Positions 1 through 11,429 of a stretch of DNA of 64,000 nt are shown here, piece after piece. The position numbers were made by a program, and so were the translations under genes. A model generated the notes under the pieces. It did not search any database, had not been told where the DNA came from, and saw only the letters and a list, made by a program, of their open reading frames with translations. Each line of letters opens with the position of its first letter. Positions within the stretch are counted from its first letter, which is position 1. This stretch comes from Liolophura sinensis (lineage: Eukaryota > Mollusca > Polyplacophora > Chitonida > Chitonidae), in contig NC_088301.1 in the NCBI RefSeq assembly GCF_032854445.1, forward strand, positions 15,064,281-15,128,280, given 5' to 3'.

Positions 1-1034
1 CATAAAAAATGAAATAATTTCTCTTCAACGAATTTGTGGGGTTAAAATTGCATACTTAATTATTTAAAACAATCTGCTATAAAGTTGAGAAACACGAGGC
101 TGAATGCATTAATGTAATTCACGACGGCGTAGCATAGAGATATAGGTTAACGTTTGTAAAAAGGCCACGCAATCTCTTGAGACATAGCCTTTGTACTTAA
201 ATAATGACATAATAAAAAGATTTTGCTTGATATCTACTTTCTTACCCTGTTGTATGTTTTAAAGCCAATGAGAACTGAAGTATTTATGCTCTTTTTATTG
301 CATCTTTGGGAAAGATGCGGGCAAGGTGGACATCAATGTTACGAGCGTTACACCTACTTACACGGGATTGTTGTTTCGAATTTCAACAAAGCTTATTTTT
401 ATACAGTATCGTTTTATAATCGGATGGCAGTGACATTCTGTAACTAAAGCTGAAATGTCAACAAATGGTTGCTTACTTATTCACGGTGTGCACAGTTATG
501 CATTCCGCCCTCCCATATGATTAAAATTAAAGTTATGTTGCGGAAGGAAACAACAGTATTTACATGTTTTTAAGGATATAGTAATAGTTTATAGACAGAA
601 TATTTCCTCCGCTGCATCAAACAGAAAAGTTTGTCACTGAACAGCGCACCATTCACCGCAGGTCTACCTTCACAAACAGTGTTTCAGTTCGAACATCATC
701 ACAAGCTAAACCGAATGCGATATTTCTGGCAGCATGGAGAAAAGAGATTGTCGATGATGATTAGAAATGAATATCCAGCTGCTTCAAAAACAATTCTGCA
801 AAAATCACCTCCAAGCTATATGAAAGGAAAGAAAATGTCCTTTCCAGCAAGCATGAAATATGTTTTATTAGGCCATTTTTTGAAAGCTTGGCGGTTTATT
901 TCATCGTTAACGATCTTTCGGAACACGCACGAGGTGTTTTTAAGACAGTCAATAAATAAGTCTTTAATAAAGAACGCGATACGAGAACTTTACGAGAAAG
1001 TTTTAAAATATTTTCATAATTAAATTTTTGACCT
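1..1034. other. Intergenic stretch, no recognised gene
   Basis: AT-rich sequence with no repeat family I recognise. The only long open frame is about 130 codons on the plus strand (631-1023), beginning at a TTG. Its translation is basic and matches no family I know, and I see no splice or promoter context that would make it convincing. Treat as non-coding unless transcripts show otherwise. Confidence 0.5.
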
Positions 1035-1735
1035 CACAATTAGGTCAACAATCCCAAGGTCGATTCCCAAAACGTCGTATAACACAAACCACCAAAAAAC
1101 TAAGAAAGTACACAAAGAAAGAGGACGGAGTCATGCAAAGAGAAGCAGTCAGCAGTTTCCAATGATGTTGGGAAGACGCAGGCTATGTTGTAGGCGAAGG
1201 AGTGAAATCAGTATTCAAATGGTGTACCTTACTAGAATGTCAGTTGTCGATAACAAATCGTGTACCTTACTAGAATGTCAGTTGTCGATAACAAATCGTG
1301 TACCTTACTAGAATGTCAGTTGTCGATAACAAATCGTGCACCTTACTAGAATGTCAGTTGTCGATAACAAATCGTGTACCTTACTAGGATGTCAGTTGTC
1401 GATAACAAATCGTGTACCTTACTAGAATGTCAGTTATCGATAACAAATCGTGTACCTTACTAGAATGTCAGTTGTCGATAACAAATCGTGTACCTTACTA
1501 GAATGTCAGTTGTCGATAACAAATCGTGTACCTTACTAGAATGTCAGTTGTCGATAACAAATCGTGTACCTTACTAGAATGTCAGTTATCGATAACAAAT
1601 CGTGTACCTTACTAGAATGTCAGTTCTCCATAGAAAAACATGTATCTGAGTTGGGCATTGATTGCAACCAGTGATATATCCAAAGTGGCGTCTAATTCAA
1701 CGCGAAGAATAAATTACCCCTAGCCACGGTTTAAG
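1035..1735 (+). repeat. Dispersed repeat (family R3), copy with internal minisatellite
   Basis: This copy shares the ordered segments of a repeat seen about ten times in the window: a GGTCGATTCCCAAAACG-type block, a CACAAACCACCAAA block, an AAGAAAGTA block, a GAGTGAAATCA block, the TGTACC...GTCAGTTGTCGATAAC block, then TTGATTGCAACC and GTGGCGTCTAATTCAAC. No open frame runs through it, so it looks like a non-autonomous element. In this copy the TGTACC...GATAAC block is expanded into the tandem array at 1222-1626. Exact termini are not resolved. Other copies are near 3.5, 9.2, 13.9, 29.7, 33.9, 42.1, 44.9, 45.5 and 55.6 kb. Confidence 0.65.
1222..1626 (+). repeat. 38-bp minisatellite, about 10.6 copies
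   Basis: Units begin at 1222, 1260, 1298, 1336, 1374, 1412, 1450, 1488, 1526, 1564 and 1602 (the last is partial). They are nearly identical. Variants are a T-to-C change in the 1336 unit, an A-to-G change in the 1374 unit, and a G-to-A change in both the 1412 and 1564 units. The last change turns the near-palindrome GTTGTCGATAAC into the perfect palindrome GTTATCGATAAC. The unit corresponds to a segment present once in other copies of the host repeat family. Confidence 0.95.
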
Positions 1736-3356
1736 CGGAATTAGACACAATCATGAAGCAGAGCGCCAGAGATTCTGGACGCTCTGTCTATATTTTTGAA
1801 TCATAGTCACAACTGTACCCATCAGAAGTAGATTCAGCACGTTCAGGATTTTTGCATTTGCACAACACGTGCCCAATTTTTTTTTCATTCATACAATGGC
1901 GACTTGTACATTTTTCGTATAGGAAACCGGAATGTCTAGGGGAAACCCGCTGACGTTTTTGAGGTCACACTGTCCGGTTTCCTCTCATCATAATGCTGGT
2001 GATTCTTGATTATGCCGTAAAACACCAATTAAATAAAACACCAATTACTTCAGGTCATAGTAGTTTCCCATTTTTTCTCATGTGTAGCGTACTTCACATT
2101 GATAAAAAGAAAATGACCTGTACAAAACTTCATGTAGAACTACACGAGAGAGGTCCACCAAGCTTCACGTTTCCGACGGCATTATGGTGGAAGGAAACCG
2201 GGAAAGAGAAAGGGCAATATTTCTAATGTAAAGTAAAACCATAAAAATAACCACACAATGTATGACTGTGGAATGCAGATGTTAATCGTGATGAAATGTA
2301 ATGATAAAAAGAACTCAAGGTGGTTGAAAACTATGAGCTGAGATAGTGGATCTTCAGTGCCGACTTCTTCTATGAGTCAACATCATGTCCTGTTAACATT
2401 ACACTGAGACCAAATTACCATCGAGTAATTCGGATGGCTTTAGATGTCGTAAACAGAAATAAAAGTGCCACACTTCCAAGTCACGAAGTGGTGAAAAAAA
2501 TACAAACCATTGACAGCAGTGAAGACTTGAAAATTTTGTTTTCAAACGTTTCAGGAACAAATGGCACAGTTGTCAGCCTAGTTCGTTCGGAGGCCCTGCG
2601 ATGCACGACTCAAACACCTCTAGTCATAATCGTGATACAAAAATATCAGGCTGTTATATGCAGAGAGGTCGTTCACCGGGAAGTGTCATTCGATGGCTCG
2701 TGACTAACTCGTAAAATACAACAACTTCATCACGACGAAACAAAGCACGGCTCCGAGATTAGCAACCCAATGGAGTCTGGCTGTCTTCTGCCGTGCTACT
2801 GTTTCTGGCAGAGCGCAGCAATAGTCTGACGTGTTAGACAAGTTTCCGGACTTTTGTTTACATTTTTGTCACCTTATCTTTCCCGTGAGACAAAAGGTTT
2901 AATTTTTTATTTGCTTTTTGTTAACCAACCCTTCATTGCCCGCCCACATATGCACCGGATTGGTTTCAGGGTTGCTAGTATCTTTACGTGACATCTTAAA
3001 CATGGATTTGTGTTAACACAATACTGGCACAAATGATTACCAACTTGATTATATGTTTAACGCCATACTCATGAGTTTTTTTCCCATCATACTGGTTCAG
3101 TTGGCTTGGCCTGCCCGATTAAAGTCCCGCATATTTGTTTAAGTCGATTCTTTATCAGGTAATGTGTGACCAACGAGTAACTTGAATCTTGTGACCACTA
3201 TTCGTCGTTAATCGTGTTGTCTCTTTCGTCCTCTGCAGATTGCACATTTACTTTAAAGTACGTAAAGAGAAAGTTACGCTAAGGGTCTATACGTCGAAAC
3301 ATACATTTGCATAACAGCCCTTCTGTCACTATATACCCTCCAAGTCAATAATTGCA
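1736..3356. other. Intergenic stretch, no recognised gene
   Basis: Unique-looking AT-rich sequence. An 89-codon plus-strand frame (2434-2703) has no recognisable domain. The short stretch around 1760-1790 (GCCAGAGATTCTGGACGCTCTGTC) resembles sequence near 54,030, so repeat family R3 may extend into this area. I see no RNA gene. Confidence 0.45.
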
Positions 3357-3475
3357 GGCGGCCTCCGTGGCTCCATTGGTTAGCGTGCTAGCTCAGCGTA
3401 CTGAACCAGAAGTCTCTAACCAATGCGGTCGCTGTGAGGTCATGTCCAGCTCATGCTGGCTTCCTCTCCGGGTCA
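3357..3475 (+). repeat. tRNA-derived SINE (family S1), 5' head only
   Basis: The sequence begins GGCGGCCTCCGTGGCTC and runs through a diverged A box (TGGTTAGCGTGCTAG) and a diverged B box (AGGTCATGTCC) to CTCATGCTGGCTTCCTCTCC. This matches the heads of the longer copies at 44.1 and 45.5 kb (reverse). The 3' core and tail are missing because the sequence passes directly into a copy of repeat R3. Confidence 0.75.
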
Positions 3476-3735
3476 ATTCAAGGTCAATTCCCAAAGCGAC
3501 GGTTAACACAAACCACCAAAATAAGAACTAAGAAAGAATTGCAGGAAACAGTTTTCAGTGATGCTGGAAAAGTGCAAAGTATGTTTAGTCGAAAGAGTGA
3601 AATCAATATTCAAATCGTGTACCATGCTGGTAGTAATAATAAAATATGTTTCTCGGTTGCGCTTTGGTTGCAACTGTTGATATATCAAATGTGGCGGCCT
3701 AATTTTGTAGAATTCGAAGACCTATTAAATTGCGC
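3476..3735 (+). repeat. Dispersed repeat (family R3), single-unit copy
   Basis: Colinear with the 1.0-1.7 kb copy: GTCAATTCCCAAAGCGACG, CACAAACCACCAAA, AGAACTAAGAAAG, GAGTGAAATCAATATTC, CGTGTACCATGC, then TTGCAACTGTTGATATATC and GTGGCGGCCTAATT. It holds the segment homologous to the 38-bp minisatellite unit only once and in diverged form, so it is a useful reference for the unexpanded state. Confidence 0.65.
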
Positions 3736-4184
3736 AGTTTAGTTATATTTTCATTGCACTAGTCGAATTCAGCGAGTCGATTTGAAAAATCGCGTTGTGC
3801 AAAGGGGCTTTATACAAGACCATAGTTCTACTTGGCCAGCAAGGGACACCATGCAGTGCTGTTCCCCGAACGACGTCGGCTCAGTTAGCTATAACCCCAA
3901 ACGTTTTCTTGTCTTTTCAGCATTACGTCGTACGCCAGTGTTTAAAGCTCACCTTGGTCCTGGGTAATGGCCTTAAGAGATTGGCTGTTGTTTACAGCCT
4001 TGGAATGTCTGAGGGTTTCTGAGGTATGTATGTAATGGTAATGGTGTAATGGAACATTAGATTTACTGCCCTTGCCGATCTCCAATAAGCCGCCCGGTAC
4101 GGCCGTGTGGGTGACGTCATAGATGGCCAACCCAACTGAAGGTGGCCTAAATAACCTGAGAATTCGTATCAAACGATGTCACTC

Positions 4185-4283
4185 TTTTATATTTAATTGG
4201 TGTTTTACGCCGTACTCAAAAATAATTCACTTGTACGACGGCGGCATTATGGTGGGGGGAACCGGTCCGAGCCCGTGGAAACG
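4185..4283 (-). repeat. SINE family S1, 3' tail fragment
   Basis: Reverse complement of the S1 core and tail: ATTGGTGTTTTACGCCGTAC, then TTCACTTGTACGACGGCGG and a CATTATGGTGG block. The head is missing. Confidence 0.75.
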
Positions 4284-4297
4284 ATGTCATTTTCCAG

Positions 4298-4460
4298 ATG
4301 GATTCTAGCGACACCGAAGTAAATATATTGCCGTATGAATTTGAACCCAAAGTGGAAGACGTTGAAGTTCTGATTTTGGACAGACTTCAGATTCCGAGTT
4401 TTCAGATTTTGAATTTGATCTTGGTCTGGGCATTTCCAACCACACTGGCATTACTTACTG
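4298..4460 (+). pseudogene. Possible first exon of a P2X7-tail-like zinc-binding protein gene
   Basis: An ATG at 4298 opens a frame starting MDSSDTEVNILPYEFEPK. The PY-x-FEP motif shortly after the start is typical of the large invertebrate family related to the cytosolic C-terminal domain of the P2X7 receptor. Around 4364 a one-base shift moves into a frame reading an acidic, serine-rich stretch (TSDSEFSDFEFDLG), which is the kind of linker that follows the motif in that family. This frame reaches a TG/GTAGGC donor-like site at 4460/4461. I found no downstream exons with the expected cysteine motifs. It may be a decayed exon or chance similarity. Confidence 0.25.
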
Positions 4461-4591
4461 GTAGGCTTTATCTTTATCCCGTGGTACATTGTACATTTCG
4501 TGTGTTTATCTTAAGATTTAATATTTATATATCATTTTTCCCCTACGCCCATTTCACAACCAACTCCACACTATTCCCCGAGGGGTTCTAA

Positions 4592-7494
4592 GTTCATAGC
4601 TATTTTTGATAACAACGACCGGTTCATGTTATTTTCCGTTCCGAATAGACTATGCCTGTAGGGCCATAATCTCGCGTACAATATAAATACATGAATGATG
4701 TGGACGTTGGCGTTAGTGTACAGAGATTTAGTATCACTTCACTTAATAGTATTTTATAACTATTGTGTGCAGGTGTCGTTCTCTCGAAGCTTTCAGCTGT
4801 AAAATGACATCAGCAGATACGGCTGTTTTGCGGTGGATACAACATTTTTCGTCTTGTGCAGTGAATTCACGCGTTCACAAGGGCTAAATCATCTGGGAAG
4901 TTAAAAAAGTATGTCCAGGGTTCTATCTGTTTTTACAACCGTATATATAACAGCAAACCATGTCGTGAAGAAATGCGATATGCTTGCTGTCATTCTTGTA
5001 GCTTTATTAACACTGATCTAAAGGGCGAAGCTCTGAGAGCTCGTGAAGGGTGACGTAGTTCGGTTGAGACTACCGCGTGTTGATGGAAAAGTGCATAAAA
5101 CCACCTTCATTACCTAGTGATTTTAAGAGGCATATTACTCAGGTTAATGTACTTGTTTTTCAGTCATTTTTAACACTCAATTTAACAAAATATACGGGGT
5201 AGCTAGCTGTGAATAAATTATAAATCTAGACACTAATCCTTTAACATTCCTAGTAAAAGTGAAATAATATACACTCTAGCTGAATTCGAATATAAGTAGT
5301 ACACTGAAATAACTGCTAATGTTTATCACGCCTTTCAATGTTAATCATCTGTTTTTCAGTGTTGTTAACCACAGCTTGCTGATATTGGTTTTAATACACG
5401 AAATCTGATTTAAAGCGAATATAAAAAAGCTTGTGTCTGGGGCACATGATTGTAATTAAAATTAGCAGGTATGTGTTACTTTTGGTGGTTGGGAAACCTT
5501 TGTCAGACAGTAGAAGACAAAGCCTGTGGTACCACCCTAGGCTCATGACTTAAAGGCTTACGTCAGTGGGTTAATCTTGTTTGAATGCTGACATATGTGT
5601 ATTGTATTCAGACAAAGCAGTTCACACAGGACGGCGGTGGTCTCCACCGGACGAGTTGTCAATGACCATTGGTGAAACAGAGTCCGACGTCCGTTTTTTA
5701 CTGACACATCTGATACATGTCGTTCATTATGCGGAACATCAAGCCTGAAATGTCCCATGTTCATTAAGGCTTAGGTGTCAAGAAGTTAGAGTACTCCGGT
5801 AATGAGACCACGCTAAACTTAATAGCCTGTCCGACCATCTGCTTATTACACGATGATGAGCCTTCGGTCTCTGTCTGGTAGTTTCCTGAAAGTTAGGCCT
5901 ACATAATTAAAGTGTAATGAGGTTCAAACCTATGTGTGACTGAGTATAAAGGAATAAAAAGGCTTACATGCGTTACTTAGGTTAGTGTTCGGAATCTAAT
6001 TGGTGAATAACGAATGCTACTAATAAACAATTTGTAATTAATGCTAAGAGAGGATGGAGATTTTTGTTTTATTCATTTGATTGCTGTTTAACGCCATGCT
6101 CAAGAAAATTACACTCCCATACGACGTCAGTCGGCATTACGGGCGATGGAAACAGGAGTGACGGATGTAAACCTCCAGTCTCTTGTTGGTTCCAACGTTA
6201 TAGGCGGGCATTGGTGGAGGAGAAGTAGTCTTAGGCGAACTTTAGGCTGCACAAACGTCGGTGGCCGCCTCATTAGCAGTGACATTAGATGAATCCACAA
6301 ATTCCCTGTCCAAAAGTAATTCATGTTGAATAAAATGGAACACTATTCATAACGGAGAACAAAACTTTCTTACACTGAAAAAACAAATGCTTAACATTTA
6401 AATATCTATGTTTAACGTTTAATAAGCAAACATACCATAGCCACATAGTCACAGTTAACGTTGTTTGATTGATCAGTTCGAACGTTTTGATCGCCGAAAT
6501 TCGACACAGAGAAATTTGCTAGTACATGTATCTGACATGCTTGATACAAGCGAATGTCGGGGCGGATCAGATCGCTTGCGAAATACCCCGCCGCCGGCGC
6601 GGAAACATTACATGGATTTTTAGAAATTCACAAATTACGCCTGCACGAGCGGAAAATTCCGTCTAGGCCTAACAAATCGTCCGTTAAACCAGACAACAGT
6701 AGATAACACTCGTTGTTAGTCGTGTATGTTTCATATTCGTCACGCTCCCAAATCAGTAGATGATTATGTGGCTATTTTTGAGTCGGCGTTGGATCGTATA
6801 TACAGTAACGAAAGTGTCACGGTACCTGTCAGGCCACTGGGCACATCAAAGACGTACGAAAGTCATCACTACTAAGCTTGGGTTACGAGACTTGGTGCAT
6901 CACACGTTTTCAAACATAGCTTATAAATACCTACCATAACTTTTCCGGAAGCTCTGCGATGTTCTGTTCCAAATTTCGAACCTCTTTACCATTGAGAATG
7001 TTCTAATAGTCCTTTATTATTCCATACAGAGCACAAACCCTGAAATAACCAATGGGTGTCTTTTGACATCTCCAGAGGTATGTTAGTTTAATGAAGGGGA
7101 TATTGGGCATGTTTCAGAGATGAACCCCCCACGGAGCCTCTGAGTCTTTGGTGTGACAGGTCTAATAATATCTGGCCCACATGTCTATAGCATTACCGTT
7201 ATTACCTTTAATTAAATCTTCGTTGATCTTTGGTTGCTTTACTTGCTCAGGTTTTTGAGAACAAACCTATAAAACACAGGTTGCGGGAAATTTTCTCGCG
7301 CCTAGTTAAATTTCTAAATTTAGTGTAATTTCCGGTTTGTCTAACATCGCCATTACATGGTGTAGTAAGAATTCCAGACTAAGATTTTATTCACAGAGAG
7401 ATCATATAAGATCACATCAGAACAAAATGGCTGTGGCCTATCCCCCCCCCCCATCCCACCCCCACGAAGATATACTAAAGTTCTTTCAACGAAT
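4592..7494. other. Intergenic stretch, no recognised gene
   Basis: AT-rich and without a convincing coding frame. A weak reverse S1 tail may lie near 6070-6130 (TTTGATTGCTGTTTAACGCC). GC-richer sequence at about 6550-6610 has no recognised feature. Nothing else can be assigned. Confidence 0.4.
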
Positions 7495-7625
7495 GACCTG
7501 TACGTGGGAAAGCCTGTCAGCAACCTGCGGATGGTCGTGAGTTTCCTCCCAACACGATGCTGGCCGCCGTCGTACAAGTGAAATATTCTTGAGTTGGGCG
7601 TGAAGCATCAATCAAATAAATCAAT
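7495..7625 (+). repeat. SINE family S1, core and tail
   Basis: Contains CTGTACGTGGGAAAGCCTGT, CAACCTGCGGATGGTCGTG, TTTCCTCCCA, GCTGGCCGCCGTCGTA, AAGTGAAATATTCTTGAG and a CAATCAAATAAATCAATA tail. The tRNA-like head is missing. A C-rich run (CCCCCCCCC) lies just upstream at about 7443. Confidence 0.85.
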
Positions 7626-8529
7626 AGGTAAATCAAAGAATGACCATGTGTTAATATCAATACTTAATGACAAACGAAAGTGGAGTAAAAATATATGCAG
7701 TAAGTAACATTAAATATATTATACTGGACAGCAAAACACGCGCAAATCGAAAACAAATTCATTTCCATAAGAGTAACCATTCACATTGTAACACATTGTA
7801 AGTAACGGTAGTTTGACATCCATACATATATCCAACATAAAACTACAAGCACAGTGAAGCCAAACAATGAGATTGTGTTTACACTACGGTTTTGGGTGAA
7901 AAGAATGCGTCTTCACTTTAAAATGCTGTGTGTCACAAAAACGTTCACTGTTAGCGGCAAAAGTGTACACTTTACACAAACAATGCTTAGACTCACGTCA
8001 TAGAGGGTTTGGCAATGAGATGTTATCAGTGTGCCTACGCACTTCAAACATTATGTTCCAGCCATAACACGGCTTGCCCAACTTCATCGGCAAGCAGGGG
8101 GAGATGAAGTTCCTTCGCGTTTAGGGCGATGACGGTTGATGTCCCCTGCATAACATCTATTTATCACACATCACGAACGAAACTGGATCAACAATAAGAA
8201 CAGTAACCAGTAACAAGGGCCATGACGGAATACAGTGTTAGATAACACTGCTAAACGTGGCCTGTGTTCAACTGGGGGAAGGTATACGCTTTACTGGTGG
8301 TCGTGGGAGGGGCGGCGGAGGGGTTTGGGGGGGCTAGGTTTCTCCCTTTAACGGACAGCAGTCGATTTGAAACTCTTGTAATGTAATGCAAACAACCATT
8401 CTCAAGCCTCCAATGTGGGCTAAAAGTCAGGCCTGTTTTTTCTGTAATGTGCCGTTCATTACACTTTTGAACATGTAATCGAAAAGGCGGAACGTGTTGG
8501 CTGGAAGCTGAGATGTGGTTTTTGACCTG
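7626..8529. other. Intergenic stretch before the tandem duplication
   Basis: No recognised gene or repeat. A 109-codon minus-strand frame (8251-8580) crosses into the duplicated unit and is interrupted in the second copy's context, so I do not regard it as coding. Confidence 0.4.
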
Positions 8530-9164
8530 CGATGACATGCGGTTTGTGGTATATACGGACGTATTATCTAGAATTCCCATGGGGACACTTCATTTCCCTT
8601 TTCACCGTGAAACTTCTAGTCATGTACAGAGCGCACTGTTTAAACTATCCTTGAATATATTCTCCCATACTGTGTAACAACTGTTGTTCCGCTATAGGTG
8701 TATCGGATTTCTAACTAACAATGAATGTAGGGTGCCCTCGTGTAATAGGTTAAAGCTAGCCCCGATGGCACCTTTTACAATGAGATTTCGGCCGGCGCGA
8801 TTTCACAGAGACGTCTCGATTAACTTGGCATGAATATATGTGTGATAATCAAATTTCTGTCGGGCGCCCATATTTATCATCGTTCTGATATCTATTTCAC
8901 TTTCTGATGAAGTGATGATTTCCTTTGCCCCAAACCTGCGTGTTTGCCCAATGAAATAATGACGTTGGTCTTTAAGTCAATCTGTCAGAATCCTACCAAG
9001 ATGGATTAAGGCGACCTTCTACGAGAAAAGCTATAATAAGAAAGCAAAATGATTTTCCGTATGTGGGTCGAGGTAAATACATGTAACGAGGATCTGGCAC
9101 ACATTTTAGCTACAGAAGTCAAACAGACATTCAATCTATGCGTCGAAACAAACATTTCCCCACC

Positions 9165-9241
9165 GGCCGTCAACCAGTAAGGTCGTTCCAAGTCAATGAT
9201 CGTAAGGCCAATCCCCAAAACAATGTCTAACACCAACCACC
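9165..9241 (+). repeat. Repeat R3 fragment, left of TIR element (unit 1)
   Basis: CGGCCGTCAACCAGTAAGG, AAGTCAATGATCGTAAGGCC and the AACACCAACCACC block are the left part of R3. The right part resumes at 10022 with CCAACCACCAAAGAACTAG, so a TIR element has split the repeat. Confidence 0.65.
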
Positions 9242-10021
9242 GGTGTAGTCTCATTTCGCCTACTTCTTTTGTTTGAAATTAGAAATTGGAGGTAGGCGAA
9301 ATGATAATCCCCAAGGTGTGAAGATAACCATTTAATGGGATTAAAACTCCAGGGTGTAATCCGATTAAACCTCAGGGACCGTGTGGACAAAAGAATGACC
9401 CAAAGATGGACGCATAGATCATAGTAAAAAACATATTGTTAGGAATGTAATACATAAGAGTGGTAAATAGATAAGTGATAAATGATGACAGTTAAAAATT
9501 ACAAGTGTAGCAAGAACGATGCTTTGTCGGCAAATGCCACCAATGTCAGTTGTTCTCCCTGCAACTGTTCGTTCAATCTTTGTAACTTCTCGTCCAGAGC
9601 CCGATATTTCCTCCTCTTTGGAGGGAAACGTCCACCAGCTTGTAGCTGAGAGATTTTCAAATCTGTTAACGTCTGTTCTCTCTGGATGATGCGGATGAAT
9701 TCAAAAAGGTTTGGATGTGATTTACCAGCGACTGAATGACATGATGTTACTTAATGATTGTCTCGACGTCTGCGATCGTATTTATTGTGATAAGTGAGTA
9801 AAGTTCTGCCAGTGTCACTCTGATGCAAACGGTATTCACCATCAAGACTTCAGTGAGCATTGCGCTTCTACTAAGTTCACTCAGCCGATGAGTGAGAGAC
9901 GCTCAGTAGGAACCCATTAGGGGGCGTGCCCCCAACCATCTACAGGATGCCTGTCCGAAAAATCTGAAGTAGGCGAAATGAGACTCATAAAGGTGTGAAA
10001 GTAGGCGAAATGAGGCTAAAC
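9242..10021. mobile_element. Non-autonomous TIR DNA transposon (MITE-like), 780 bp, copy 1
   Basis: Both ends carry a terminal inverted repeat of about 21 bp. The left end reads GTGTAGTCTCATTTCGCC and the right end, reversed, reads GTTTAGCCTCATTTCGCC, each followed by TAC. The element is flanked by identical 9-bp direct repeats CCAACCACC at 9233-9241 and 10022-10030, and it interrupts an R3 repeat. Extra GTAGGCGAAATGA motifs lie just inside both ends (near 9293 and 9968). No transposase frame is present. The 9-bp target duplication and long inverted ends suggest a Mutator-type or similar superfamily, but this is inference. Confidence 0.8.
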
Positions 10022-10030
10022 CCAACCACC

Positions 10031-10115
10031 AAAGAACTAGAAAAGTATATAAAGTACGGAAATAGGACGGAATTGTCATTCTTAAGTTTTGGGTGCAACA
10101 ATCGAATTTCACTTA
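10031..10115 (+). repeat. Repeat R3 fragment, right of TIR element (unit 1)
   Basis: AAAGAACTAGAAAAGTATA and TAAAGTACGGAAATAGGACG match the R3 block that follows ACCACC in other copies. It continues the fragment ending at 9241. Confidence 0.6.
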
Positions 10116-10867
10116 GAGTGCTGCATGGTAACTGACTGCACCGTGTTCACTAAGCACATGCATGCCAAACTGCACTGCAGTTGATGACATATCTTCGCGT
10201 CTAATTCTTCACTGACCTAACGAAGCTTCATAACGGAGCATGAATTCTTGTCGATCTTCATTTTGCGATGCATGTCTTTGATATAACAAATACAGCCACG
10301 AGGTTTCCCTTTGTCATCTTACCTTACAGTAATTTAAGTGGGTGGAATCAAGTCCCACCTATTTATCACACTTAGGAAAAAGAAAAATAATGTTATAAAT
10401 AAACGAGTTTTCCAGTTCAGTTTGCTTAAAGAGGAAATATCTATTATCTTGGACCTGTGCTTTAGCGGCACTCCAGTTCTGTCCTCCTTTGCATGAAAAA
10501 TCGGCCAGTATTAAAACGTTTACGGATGAGCAGTGCTCAATTACTATCCATCATCGGTAAAGATAAACTTTTAGAGCCTTTCTGAGGGGTTTACAGGGTT
10601 AAAATCCCAACAAGCCATGTGTTAAGACTTTGAAGGAGTTTGTTGAAGATTTATTACCTAAATTTTTAAATTACATGAAACTGAAGCCACATATTTGCCG
10701 GTACTATGCACAAACATGGCGAAAATCGAGTTGTTTTATTTGAATGGGCTGTTAGGAAATGGTGTTATCACTGGAAACTGGTGCTTTACGACTACACAGT
10801 TAGATTCTCATTTTCTTGTATTTAACCTTCAGATTTACACCTTGGTATCGAATGTATGGTTGGACCA

Positions 10868-11110
10868 CTTCGGCAGCCTAATGAATAGAGCGTCCAACAT
10901 GAATTCGGGAGAACTGGGATCAAGCCCGGGTCGAGTTGTGCCAAACACTTATGATTGTTTCGCTTGGCCGTCAGCACTGAGAAATTAAAGCCAGGAAACA
11001 GGATTGGTTGGCCCGATGTCAGTATAATGTGACTGGGTGGGGCGTTATGTCCGGTGTCTTCGGCATGACGCTTGGTGGCGTAGACTAGCTCTTCCACAAG
11101 AAGACATTAT
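10868..11110 (+). repeat. tRNA-derived SINE (family S2), unit 1
   Basis: Contains CTAATGAATAGAGCGTCC, CTGGGATCAAGCCCGGGTCG, TTTCGCTTGGCC, CAGGAAACAGGATTGGTTGG, TCAGTATAATGTGACTGGG and a GTCTTCGGCATGACGCTTGG block. The AGAGCG...GATCAAGCCC spacing resembles tRNA A and B boxes. Related copies lie at 15.6, 20.5, 45.7 and 60.1 kb. Confidence 0.7.
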
Positions 11111-11429
11111 TTATGTACACACATGTACTTGTCTGTCAGAATCAAGAATATGCGTTTGTTTCTGAAATGTCTCAATAAAACTTTATGAAAAATCCTTCAT
11201 ACATGCCTTTCAAAACAAGAGTTCCAGTCTAAGAGAAGATAACAATCCTTTACCAAAGGCTTAGAAAACCCCGTTACAATAAACGAAGGCGTTTGATGAT
11301 CCAAAGTGGTGCTTTGATGCTTGAATCGCAAAGAATGGGTAATGAGTCACATGTCAACATCTAATGTGTTGTAATAATTAAATCCCGAAAGGTTGAAAAA
11401 TGTAAACGTAAAAGACAAATCTAAAGGCT

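Noticed and set aside
631-1023. 130-codon plus-strand frame
   Set aside because: Non-ATG start, no family match I can recognise, no splice or promoter context.
1222-1626. Could the 38-bp array be a CRISPR array?
   Set aside because: Units are contiguous and identical with no variable spacers, and the DNA is eukaryotic. It is a minisatellite.
3357-3475. tRNA-like A and B boxes at several places (also 44.1, 45.5, 26.4 and 60.15 kb)
   Set aside because: They belong to SINE heads with attached cores and tails. None folds convincingly as a full tRNA with acceptor stem by eye, so no tRNA gene is called.
9006-9390. Minus-strand frames of 65-82 codons (also at 13708-14092)
   Set aside because: They cross the border between R3 and the TIR element, so they are chance fusions of repeat sequence.
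10695-11097. Open frames of 91-97 codons that recur in both duplication units
   Set aside because: They overlap SINE S2 and are present twice only because of the segmental duplication. No domain or codon signature.
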